A stretch of 64,000 nt of DNA from Clostridiales bacterium (GTDB taxonomy: Bacteria > Bacillota > Clostridia > Lachnospirales > Lachnospiraceae), in NCBI GenBank assembly GCA_021202925.1, contig JAJQCD010000013.1, forward strand, positions 1 through 64,000. Direction: 5' to 3'. A program made the translations under genes and the position numbers. The notes beneath the pieces were generated by a model, which was not told where the DNA came from, searched no databases, and was given only the letters and a program-made list of their open reading frames with translations. Below are positions 16,067 to 24,188 of this stretch, one piece after another; the first letter of the stretch is position 1; every line of letters starts with the position of its first letter.

Positions 16067-18649
16067 TTAACAGGTTGCACCGCCGACCAGGTGCTTCTGT
16101 GCGTGAATATTTTCCTCTTTACGCGCAAGCAGGTCATTTGCGAGAAGCTGTTCCTGCACCTGTTCAAAGCCAATCCGGGCGACGGTGTCTGCGAAACGTT
16201 CACCGGTGATGCCCTGTTCGCGGAAGAGCAGGATGGCTTTCTCGATGATGGCGAGCACTTCTTCTTTGCTGGTGAACACCGGATCCAGGTATCGACCCTG
16301 AGCGACCCGTTTGCCCCAACGTCCGCCGATGTAAATGCGGTATCCGGCGGTATAATTCTCGACCGCCTTGAACGGACATTTGCCAAGGCAGCGTCCGCAG
16401 TGATTGCAGGCCGTTTCATCAATGGTGATCTTGCCGTCGATGACTTTGGCCGCATGAATCGGGCAGTTGTTTTCGATCTGGCAGACCTTGCAGCCGCGGC
16501 ATTTTTCCGGGTCGATTTGCGGGACTCGCTGGCCGATGATGCCCAGGTCGTTCAGATCCGGCTTTACGCAGTTGTTCGGACAGCCGCCTACCGCGATTTT
16601 GAACTTGTGCGGCAGCTTGACGCTGCTGTAACCGTGGAAGAAACGCTCGTGGATTTCTTCCGAGAGGGCGAAGGTATCGATCAGTCCGTACTGGCAGGTG
16701 GTTCCCTTACAGGAGACGACCGGGCGGACCTTTGATCCGGTGCCACCGGTTTCGAGACCGGCCTGCAGCAGATATTCGCGCAGCGGCTCAATGTTTTCAA
16801 ACGGTACACCCTGGATTTCCATGGTCAGACGGGAAGTCATGGTCACTTCGCCGCTTCCGTAGCGTTCCGACGCCTCCGCGATGGCCTTCGCTTCGTCGGC
16901 AGTGATCTTGCCGTTTCTCGTGATTACACGGCCGTTGAACTTATCGGGCGTGCGCTTGTCCTTGAGGAAGCCGAGTGCTTTTACCCGTGTCTCCTCTGCT
17001 TTGGAAACGGCTCCGGCCATATGTTCGACCTTGACATCGTTAAAGAAGGTCGCGCCCTCCAGGACGACAGTATTGGTATATCCGTAGTAGCGCAGACGGT
17101 TCTGCAGGAAATAGGCGCGTTTTCCTTTGGAGCAGACGAGCAGTAACTTCTGGTCTTTGGCCAGTCCCTCGATCTCGCCGTGGACGGAAGCCAGGTTGAC
17201 ATAGAAGGCGCCTGCGATGGCAGGCTCCGGAGCCACATCTACGACCTGATATCCCTTTGCCTTCCCTGCTGCGTATTCCGCAGGAGTCATGCTGACAAAA
17301 CTGCCGTTGATCTTGTTGAGCAGGACATACACGGCCTGTACGAACGGGTGGATGGCAGTTGAGAAGGGCGGCGCATAGGCGAAGTCCGCATTCTCAAAAT
17401 CTTCCAGTACAGCATTCATGTTCAGGGCCATGACGGCAATATCGACCATCTTGTCGACAGCGCCGGGACCAAAGACCTGTACGCCCAGCAGCCGGTGGCT
17501 GCTTCGGTCGGCAATCAGCTTTGTAATAAAGAAGGCTGCGTCCGGATAATAATGTGCCTTGTCATCGGTTGGGACGAGCGCGGTGACGACGTCATAACCG
17601 GCGGCTATGGCCTGGGCTTCCGTGAGTCCGGTGCGTCCGACATTGAGTCCGGGAAGCTTCACAACGCCGGTTCCCAGAACGCCCGGATAGTGTCGGGCGG
17701 AGCCGGTCAGAATCTGCGCGAGCGTCCGTCCCTCCATGTTCGCAGAGGAACCCATCGGGGACCACTGGGGCTTGTTGGTGATGCGGTTCGTCACCATCAC
17801 GCAGTCGCCGACCGCGTAGATGTCGCCCAGGCTGGTCTTCATCGTGGAATCGACGAGGATCGTGCCTTTGAACATTTCCATACCGGTATCATTCAGAAAA
17901 TCCGTGTTGGGACGGATGCCGGCTGCAGTGATCAGCAATTCGCAGGGAAGTACGCCCGCAGAGGTCTTTACGCCGGTTACTGCTCCTTCGCCAAGGATCG
18001 CTTCGGCCTTCGTGCCCGTAATCACGCGGATGCCTTCGCTAAGCAGGTGCTTCTTTGCATAGGCGGCCATCTCCGGATCCAGAATATTGGGCAGGATCTG
18101 GTCGGCAAAGTCGATCACAGTGACGCGGACGCCTTTCGCCTGCAGATTCTCTGCGGCTTCCAGACCGATGAATCCGGCGCCGATTACGACAGCCTTCCGG
18201 ACTCCGTGCTGTTCCACATAAGCGCGGATGCCTTCCGCGTCATCCGGTGTGCGCATCGAAAAGACACCGGCCCGTTCGCTGCCTTCGATCGGCAGTCTGG
18301 ACGGAGAAGCGCCGACGGCAATGACCAGTTTGTCGTAGGGAAGGATGTCTTCCGCTCCGGAAGCTACGTCTCTTACGGTGACCTCTTTGCGGTTCGCGTG
18401 TACCGCGACCGCTTCTGTCCCGGTCTTTACCTGGACACCGGTTAGCCCGGAATACTTCTGTGGTGTGTTGACAATCAGCTCGTCGCGCGTTCCGATGAGC
18501 CCTCCAACGTAGTAGGGAAGTCCACACCCCGCGTAGGAGATATCCTGGTCTCTGGTGATGACGGTGATATCTGCGTTTTGGTCTTCCCGTTTCAGCTTGG
18601 CCGCGGTCTTCGTTCCGGCGGCGACTCCCCCAATGATTAGTACCTTCAT
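16067..18649 (-). CDS. Fusion flavoprotein: CoA-disulfide-reductase-like, rhodanese, siroheme reductase-like, ferredoxin
   Basis: An 860-residue multidomain protein. Residues 1-320 are a pyridine-nucleotide disulfide oxidoreductase with FAD loop GGVAAG and the CoA-linked active cysteine Cys42 (GCGLPYYVGG). A dimerisation domain follows to about 440. A rhodanese domain (about 455-545) has its catalytic Cys506 in LVCSKGKR. Residues 575-705 form a sulfite/nitrite reductase ferredoxin-like half domain plus the siroheme/4Fe-4S cysteine set Cys647, Cys652, Cys690 and Cys694 (C-x5-C, C-x3-C). About 710-760 carry two 4Fe-4S ferredoxin motifs. The plan suggests NAD(P)H-driven handling of sulfane sulfur or sulfite. 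Translation is coupled to the DUF134 gene by a 4-base overlap. Substrate and reaction are inferred. Confidence 0.82.
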   Translation of the reverse strand: MKVLIIGGVAAGTKTAAKLKREDQNADITVITRDQDISYAGCGLPYYVGGLIGTRDELIVNTPQKYSGLTGVQVKTGTEAVAVHANRKEVTVRDVASGAEDILPYDKLVIAVGASPSRLPIEGSERAGVFSMRTPDDAEGIRAYVEQHGVRKAVVIGAGFIGLEAAENLQAKGVRVTVIDFADQILPNILDPEMAAYAKKHLLSEGIRVITGTKAEAILGEGAVTGVKTSAGVLPCELLITAAGIRPNTDFLNDTGMEMFKGTILVDSTMKTSLGDIYAVGDCVMVTNRITNKPQWSPMGSSANMEGRTLAQILTGSARHYPGVLGTGVVKLPGLNVGRTGLTEAQAIAAGYDVVTALVPTDDKAHYYPDAAFFITKLIADRSSHRLLGVQVFGPGAVDKMVDIAVMALNMNAVLEDFENADFAYAPPFSTAIHPFVQAVYVLLNKINGSFVSMTPAEYAAGKAKGYQVVDVAPEPAIAGAFYVNLASVHGEIEGLAKDQKLLLVCSKGKRAYFLQNRLRYYGYTNTVVLEGATFFNDVKVEHMAGAVSKAEETRVKALGFLKDKRTPDKFNGRVITRNGKITADEAKAIAEASERYGSGEVTMTSRLTMEIQGVPFENIEPLREYLLQAGLETGGTGSKVRPVVSCKGTTCQYGLIDTFALSEEIHERFFHGYSSVKLPHKFKIAVGGCPNNCVKPDLNDLGIIGQRVPQIDPEKCRGCKVCQIENNCPIHAAKVIDGKITIDETACNHCGRCLGKCPFKAVENYTAGYRIYIGGRWGKRVAQGRYLDPVFTSKEEVLAIIEKAILLFREQGITGERFADTVARIGFEQVQEQLLANDLLARKEENIHAQKHLVGGATC

Positions 18650-19020
18650 TCCTCTTCCCTTTCTGCTGCATCGGCAGCACCTTCACTTTTATGGCAACAA
18701 TGTCTTTCGTTGGCGCATTCCGGGCGCATCCGCGGGCAGACAAACACGTCTCCACCGCCGATGGTCAGGCGCTTTCCGTGTACCAGGACATCCGCGATCT
18801 TGCGGCGCGCCTCATCGTAGATTCGCGTCACGGTGGGGCGGGAAATGTCCATCTTCTGCGCACACTGTTCCTGCGTCTGATGTTCATAGTCCAGAATGCG
18901 GATGGTCTCGTACTCGTCGTAAGTCAGATTCACGCTGTCTGTCCAGGGACAGTCCTGCGGCTGAAATTCTGAATTGCGGGGTACGGAGCAGATACATCTG
19001 CGTTTCTGTGGTCTTGCCAT
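18646..19020 (-). CDS. DUF134 (UPF0251) DNA-binding regulator
   Basis: A 124-residue helix-turn-helix protein. It opens with MARPQKRRCICSVP, then LTYDEYETIRILDYEHQTQEQCAQKMDISRPTVTRIYDEARRK-type sigma-70-region-4-like helix-turn-helix, the hallmark of DUF134. A Cys/His cluster near the C-terminus (CPRMRPECANERHCC) could bind metal or an iron-sulfur cluster. Members often neighbour redox and iron-sulfur genes. Its stop overlaps the start of the fusion flavoprotein by four bases, so it most likely controls that gene. It is divergent from the FecBCD-type operon and could affect that too. Confidence 0.85.
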   Translation of the reverse strand: MARPQKRRCICSVPRNSEFQPQDCPWTDSVNLTYDEYETIRILDYEHQTQEQCAQKMDISRPTVTRIYDEARRKIADVLVHGKRLTIGGGDVFVCPRMRPECANERHCCHKSEGAADAAEREEE

Positions 19021-19047
19021 AAGGCCTCCTTCCTTTTATTACTAACC

Positions 19048-19075
19048 ATTATACCTCGTAATGAACATATGTCAA
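19048..19075 (-). promoter_or_regulatory. Promoter of the DUF134-flavoprotein operon
   Basis: Minus-strand TTGACA (19075-19070), 16-base spacer, TATAAT (19053-19048): consensus boxes, so probably strong unless repressed. ATTAC and GTAAT half-sites flank the -10 box. Confidence 0.75.
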
Positions 19076-19162
19076 TAATCAACTAAAAAAATACCATTGA
19101 CGGCCTCCTGCGCGGGCGATGGCAGACAAAACAGAAGTCAGTGATTTTTCTTTCAAGAGTAA

Positions 19163-19191
19163 TTGCAATCATGCTCTGTTTTCGATAAAAT
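19163..19191 (+). promoter_or_regulatory. Promoter of the FecBCD-type operon
   Basis: TTGCAA (19163-19168), 17-base spacer, TAAAAT (19186-19191), 21 bases before the start codon. Confidence 0.65.
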
Positions 19192-19212
19192 GAAAGACGG
19201 GAGAGGGAACGG

Positions 19213-20184
19213 ATGGAGAAAAGAATAATGAAGAGAATAAGATTTTTGATGAGCGTTTTGTGCGTCCTGCTGTTGCTGGCACTTTCTTCCTGTTCGGGAA
19301 GAGACAGAGAGACGGCCGAGGCGAAGGATGAAGAACTGACGCTGACGGACGACCTTGGACGGGCGGTGTGTGTGCCGTATCAGCCAGAGAGGACGGCTGT
19401 CCTGATTGGTAGCTTTGCAGATGTCTGGCAGCTAGCCGGGGGAACGCTGGTGGCGACAGCGGATGACGCGTGGACGAGCTTCGATCTGAATCTGCCGGAA
19501 GACACGGTCAACCTTGGCAAGACACGGGAACTGAGTCTGGAACGGTTGTTTTCCTGTGAGCCACAGCTGGTGATTGCCAGCAGCAACACGCAGATTGATC
19601 TGGACTGGATGGAAACGCTGGAACAGGCCGGGATACCGACGTTGTATTTTGACGTCTCGAATTTTGAAAGCTATCTGAACATGTTAAATCTCTGCACACA
19701 GATCACGGGTCGGACGGATCTGTACGAGGAAAACGGACTGACGATTCAGGGCGAAATTGATGAGGCGGTTGCGAGGAGTACGAAGGCGCTGGAAGAGCGG
19801 TCGGAGCCGCCGACCGTACTCTATCTGCGCGCGAGCGCCGCGAGTATCAAGGCGAAGGGCAGTCAGGACAATGTGCTGGGGGAGATGCTGTCTGCGCTGG
19901 GCTGTGTCAACATTGCAGATGGCAGCATCTATCTGGACGATTTGAGCCTGGAGCAGATCATTGCGGACGATCCGGAATTTATTTTTATTGTGGAGCAGGG
20001 GCAGGATACGGCGACGATTGAGGAAAACCTGGATGAACTTCTCCGGACGACTCCGGCCTGGTCCGGGCTGAGCGCGGTCCGCGAGGGGAGAGTTTATTAT
20101 ATGGAATCCCGTTTATATAACCTGAAGCCAAATAACCGATGGGGAGAGGCCTATGACAAGCTGGAAAAAATCCTGTACGAGTAG
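19213..20184 (+). CDS. FecB/BtuF-type substrate-binding lipoprotein
   Basis: The 323-residue extracellular receptor of an iron-complex, heme or cobalamin ABC importer. Residues 1-28 form a lipoprotein signal with LSSC at the lipobox. The mature part has the Peripla_BP_2 plan: two lobes joined by a long helix, with LTDDLGRAVCVPYQPERTAVL at the first strand and ELSLERLFSCEPQLVIAS in the middle, and PAWSGLSAVREGRVYYM near the end. The following permease begins 32 bases before its stop, showing translational coupling. The cargo cannot be fixed from sequence. Confidence 0.85.
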   Translation: MEKRIMKRIRFLMSVLCVLLLLALSSCSGRDRETAEAKDEELTLTDDLGRAVCVPYQPERTAVLIGSFADVWQLAGGTLVATADDAWTSFDLNLPEDTVNLGKTRELSLERLFSCEPQLVIASSNTQIDLDWMETLEQAGIPTLYFDVSNFESYLNMLNLCTQITGRTDLYEENGLTIQGEIDEAVARSTKALEERSEPPTVLYLRASAASIKAKGSQDNVLGEMLSALGCVNIADGSIYLDDLSLEQIIADDPEFIFIVEQGQDTATIEENLDELLRTTPAWSGLSAVREGRVYYMESRLYNLKPNNRWGEAYDKLEKILYE

Positions 20185-21166
20185 AACTCTGCTCTGCCTG
20201 GCGGCCGTATTTATGCTGGTCTGTGCGTTGCTCAGCGTCTGCCTGGGCGCGTCCGGCCTGACGCCCGCAGAACTGGGCGAGGCGCTGTTGGACGGAGGGA
20301 GAGAGACGGCGGCTTCCCGTATCCTGTGGTATGTCCGTCTGCCGAGGACGGCGGCGTGTCTCCTGGCTGGGGCGGGCCTTGCGGTGTCCGGCGCGGTGAT
20401 ACAGGGGGTGCTGGCCAATCCGCTGGCTTCACCCGGCATCATTGGTGTGAACGCCGGGGCGGGCCTTGCGGTAAGCATCTGCTGTGCCTGTGGCGCGTCG
20501 ACGGGATGGATGATTGCGGGTTCTTCTTTTACGGGGGCTATGCTGGCGGTTCTTCTGGTCGTCGGAGTTTCGCAGAAAACAGGAGCCTCCCGGACGACGG
20601 TGGTGCTAGGGGGCGTGGCCGTCAGCAACTGTATGAATGCGGTATCGGAAACCATTGCGATTCTGGCCCCGGACGCTTCCATCGGAAGTACGGATTTCCG
20701 GGTGGGCGGTTTCTCGTCTGTTTCCGCGGGCAGACTGGCGCCGGCCGCGGTTCTGATTGTGCTCGGCCTGATTCTGGCATTGACACTCTGCAATGAACTG
20801 GATGTGATTGCGCTGGGGGAAGATACGGCGCAGGGTCTGGGGCTGCGGGTGTCTGTCATGCGCCCTTTGCTTCTGGGAATTGCGGCGCTGTTAGCCGGCG
20901 CCAGCGTCAGCTTTGCCGGATTGCTGGGATTTGTCGGGCTGATTGTTCCCCATATGGTCCGGCGCCTGGTGGGGGGGGGAGAGAGCGCGCGCCTGTTGCC
21001 GCTCTGTATGTTTTTCGGGGCAGGGTTTGTGACGCTCTGTGACCTGGCGTCCCGTCTGCTTTTTGCGCCGTATGAGCTTCCGACGGGAATTCTTCTGTCC
21101 TTTATCGGCGGACCGTTTTTTATCTATCTGCTTTTGCACAGGAAAAGAGGAGAGTCTCATGATTGA
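20153..21166 (+). CDS. FecCD-family ABC permease
   Basis: A 337-residue inner-membrane permease with nine to ten hydrophobic helices, homologous to BtuC/FecD/FhuB. Typical landmarks are RLPRTAACLLAGAGLAVSGAVIQGVLANPLASPGIIGVNAGA in the first third, GEDTAQGLGL before the coupling region, and GLIVPHMVRRLVG near the C-terminus, which contacts the ATPase. It forms a homodimer with the ATPase encoded next. It overlaps the binding-protein gene by 32 bases and the ATPase gene by eight, so all are translated together. Confidence 0.9.
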   Translation: MTSWKKSCTSRTLLCLAAVFMLVCALLSVCLGASGLTPAELGEALLDGGRETAASRILWYVRLPRTAACLLAGAGLAVSGAVIQGVLANPLASPGIIGVNAGAGLAVSICCACGASTGWMIAGSSFTGAMLAVLLVVGVSQKTGASRTTVVLGGVAVSNCMNAVSETIAILAPDASIGSTDFRVGGFSSVSAGRLAPAAVLIVLGLILALTLCNELDVIALGEDTAQGLGLRVSVMRPLLLGIAALLAGASVSFAGLLGFVGLIVPHMVRRLVGGGESARLLPLCMFFGAGFVTLCDLASRLLFAPYELPTGILLSFIGGPFFIYLLLHRKRGESHD

Positions 21167-21914
21167 ACTGTGTCATGTGTCCGCCGGGTATGGCGGGAGG
21201 AAGATTCTTTGCGATATCAACATGGAATTTGAAGCCGGAAAGCTCACTGCGGTCATTGGACCCAACGGGTGCGGAAAAAGTACGTTGCTGAAAACCATTG
21301 CGGGAATCCGCAAACCCATGTCGGGGGAAATCCGCTTTTAGGAGAGACCGCGAACCGCATTTTCCGACCGGGAATGGGCGCAGCGGGTTGCTTATCTGCC
21401 CCAGAGCAGAAACATACCGGAGATCACGGCGGAGCGGATGGTGCTGCACGGGCGATTCCCTTATCTTTCCTATCCGCGTCGGTATCGGAGGGAAGACCGG
21501 GAAAAGGTGCGGGATGCATTGCGGAAAGCGGGGGCAGAACATCTGGCCGGGGAGATGATCGGAAATCTTTCCGGAGGACAACGACAGAAGGTTTACATTG
21601 CAATGGCACTGGCTCAGGATACCGGCGTGGTTCTGATGGATGAGCCGACGACGTATCTCGATATAAAAAACCAGATGGAAATCATGGAATTGATGAAGGC
21701 CTTAGCGGAAGGCGGGAAATGTGTGATTGCCGTGCTGCACGATCTGGATGCGGTACTGCAATATGCGGATCACGTGATGCTGATGCATGCGGGAAATTTG
21801 GTCGCGGACGGGGAGCCGCTCGCGGTTTGTCAAAGCCAGTCAATGGAAGCGGCTTTCGGTGTGAAGACGGAGATACGGGAGAAGCTGACATTCCGGCGGA
21901 GCGGATGCGGATAA
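21159..21914 (+). pseudogene. FecE/BtuD-type ABC ATPase interrupted by in-frame amber stop
   Basis: The ATPase of the importer. The first 60 codons run through Walker A (GPNGCGKST) to GEIRF, then TAG at 21339-21341. The same frame continues without a shift: Q-loop region VAYLPQS, signature LSGGQRQK, Walker B VVLMDEP, and H-loop LHDLD, to the stop at 21914. Removing the one stop restores a normal protein of about 250 residues. It may be a nonsense mutation, a sequencing error, or a readthrough site; an internal ATG at 21438 could start only an inactive half. The rest of the operon looks intact, so loss is probably recent if real. Confidence 0.8.
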
Positions 21915-21941
21915 ACAGGGGATTACAGGGAGGAGGAGCCT

Positions 21942-23051
21942 ATGTCTGATCAACAGAATCGCTGGGGGGATTTTTTTCTGGAACTGTCGGAGCGGGCTGT
22001 TTCCGCGCGGGAGTTTTTTGACAGCGTGCTTCTGGATGCGCTGGAAAAGTATTTTGGCTATCGGAACGTGCTGATTCTTACGTTCGATACGGAAAATCAC
22101 TTCCTTTCCTGGATTACCAGGAGGGGTTTCCCCGCAGACGGGGAGCAGCATCCCTACCGGAAGTATGCCGCGGAGGATTGGATCCGGCAACGGATTTACA
22201 CAGACGCCGTGCGTGAACATCTGGATTATTTTAATGTTTCTCCGAAGCTGTATCGCTCAACGGATATCATCGACGCAGAGTCTTATGAGACTTCATCGCA
22301 TGTGCGTTTTCTGGAGGAAATTTTTCAGGCACACTATAGCCTGCATTTTGCCATGGGAATCAACGCTTACGTTCAGATTACGTTTCTGAAAAGCCGGGCA
22401 GAGGGGGATTTTACGGAATCAGAGCAGGCGGAGCTGTCGCGGGTGTACTCTTATATTGCCAGCGCGTACCGCAATTTCAAAAAATATGAACAGGCCAGGA
22501 TTGTGTCCAATATCCATGAAGAGGTGATTCTCTCCGGGGAGACGGCCTATTTCATTACGGATGATTTCATGCATATTCTGGATTGCAACCAGGAAGCGAA
22601 AAGCTGTCTGCAAAAGCTGTTGGGTGAAGAGATCGTTTCTCAGATCAACAGCTCCAGGCCCTGCGTGTGGCTGCCATTTCTTCTTTCTGATCAGGAACCT
22701 TATACGGTGGAAAAGGTGCGGATTCACATGATTAAGAATTATACCTTTCGGATTTATACTTATGACCGGACGTATTCACATGGTATTGTGGATAAGTATC
22801 ACTGGATTACGATTTCCGACAACGCCGTCGCGCAGAAGGCGCCGGATATGCCCGGGAAGCTGCCCCGGCTTACAAAAAGCGAGAACAATGTCGCGAGGCT
22901 TTTGTGCGCCGGTCTGACCTATCAGGCCATTGCCAGTGAACTGGTGATCAGTTACCATACCGTAAAAAATCATGTGCAGAACATCTATTCAAAATGCGGC
23001 GTGAAGAATCGATATGAATTGTATGAACAGATGAGAAAACAGGAGCGATGA
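21942..23051 (+). CDS. LuxR-type helix-turn-helix regulator
   Basis: A 369-residue regulator. The C-terminal 65 residues are a LuxR/GerE DNA-binding domain: LTKSENNVARLLCAGLTYQAIASELVISYHTVKNHVQNIYSKCGV-type helices. The first 290 residues are a sensor of unknown type; about 1-170 could be a GAF-like domain and 180-290 a PAS-like one, but I see no diagnostic motif or receiver aspartate. GAGGAGG precedes the ATG. It lies between the importer genes and the glycyl radical enzyme operon and is the obvious candidate to control the latter, possibly sensing the importer cargo or the enzyme substrate. Confidence 0.82.
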   Translation: MSDQQNRWGDFFLELSERAVSAREFFDSVLLDALEKYFGYRNVLILTFDTENHFLSWITRRGFPADGEQHPYRKYAAEDWIRQRIYTDAVREHLDYFNVSPKLYRSTDIIDAESYETSSHVRFLEEIFQAHYSLHFAMGINAYVQITFLKSRAEGDFTESEQAELSRVYSYIASAYRNFKKYEQARIVSNIHEEVILSGETAYFITDDFMHILDCNQEAKSCLQKLLGEEIVSQINSSRPCVWLPFLLSDQEPYTVEKVRIHMIKNYTFRIYTYDRTYSHGIVDKYHWITISDNAVAQKAPDMPGKLPRLTKSENNVARLLCAGLTYQAIASELVISYHTVKNHVQNIYSKCGVKNRYELYEQMRKQER

Positions 23052-23210
23052 AAGGAGCAGGTTTGTGCGGAACAGACAATCCGGAAATCGTCTGATGAGA
23101 AAAAATAGGGAATGTTTCCTAGAAAAAGATAGTGAACCTGTCTCTTTCTGTTTTTCCCCGTTCTGTTATGATGAAGATAGAAGAAATGAGACGGACAAGG
23201 GGGGCTTGAC

Positions 23211-24161
23211 ATGTCACAGCAGGGGAATGTATTTAATATTCAGCGTTTTACCATTCACGACGGGCCCGGCATGCGTACCGAACTGTTTTTAAAGGGCTGC
23301 CCCCTGCGGTGCCGGTGGTGCAGCAACCCGGAGAGCCAGAAAGCGTATATTCAGCCGGGCATTTACAAATCGAAATGTATTTCCCGGAAAAAATGCGGAC
23401 AGTGCGAAACGGTCTGTCCTGAGGAAGGGGCGCTTACCTTTTATCGTGGCAAGCTGGTCTCTGTTGACCGGAAGAAATGCACCAACTGTATGGCATGCTG
23501 CGATGCCTGTCCTTCAGACGCCATCAAGCGTTGGGGAAAGATGATGTCGGTAGAGGAGTGCATGGAAATCATTCGCAAAGACAGGGGCTATTATGAACGG
23601 TCCGGCGGTGGCGTAACGGTGTCCGGTGGCGAACCCCTGATGCAGAGCGATTTCGTGGCGGAACTTTTTGAATGCTGTCGCGCGGAAGGAATTCATACCT
23701 GCCTGGAGTCTACGTTTCATGCCGCCTGGAAGGATATTCAGAAGGTGCTTCCGTACACGGACCTGATCATATCGGATGTGAAACACATGGACGCGGATGT
23801 TCACAAAACATATACCGGGGTCAGCAATGTACGCATTCTGAAAAATCTGAAAAAGCTGACGGACGCCGGATATGACCTGATTCTGCGCATACCGGTCATT
23901 CCCGGTGTGAACGACAATCAGGAAAATATCGCCGCCACCGCAGATTTTATTCAGAATGAGTTACAGGGGCATGTGCGTACCTTGCAGCTGTTGAGTTTTA
24001 TGCGTCTCGGGGAAGAAAAGTATCAGTCGCTGGGCATGCCCTATCAGATGGAAGACCTGAAAATTAACCGCCGCTCGTTTCAGAAGCAGGTGAACGGGAT
24101 TGCGGATTATTTTAACAGCCGGGGCATTCACTGCCTGGTGGGAACAAAGGAAAAACAATAG
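23211..24161 (+). CDS. Glycyl radical enzyme activating enzyme (radical SAM)
   Basis: A 316-residue activase that uses S-adenosylmethionine to place the glycyl radical on its partner. The radical-SAM cluster is Cys30, Cys34, Cys37 (C-x3-C-x2-C). Two further 4Fe-4S cysteine sets follow within residues 50-105 (CISRKKCGQCETVCP and CTNCMACCDACP), typical of activases for dehydratase or decarboxylase-type partners and absent from PflA of pyruvate formate-lyase. GGGVTVSGGEPLMQ is the SAM-binding region. It lies 27 bases before the enzyme gene, in one operon. It acts only under anoxic conditions. Confidence 0.92.
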   Translation: MSQQGNVFNIQRFTIHDGPGMRTELFLKGCPLRCRWCSNPESQKAYIQPGIYKSKCISRKKCGQCETVCPEEGALTFYRGKLVSVDRKKCTNCMACCDACPSDAIKRWGKMMSVEECMEIIRKDRGYYERSGGGVTVSGGEPLMQSDFVAELFECCRAEGIHTCLESTFHAAWKDIQKVLPYTDLIISDVKHMDADVHKTYTGVSNVRILKNLKKLTDAGYDLILRIPVIPGVNDNQENIAATADFIQNELQGHVRTLQLLSFMRLGEEKYQSLGMPYQMEDLKINRRSFQKQVNGIADYFNSRGIHCLVGTKEKQ

Positions 24162-24188
24162 AGAATTTTCAAGCAGGAGGGAAATATT

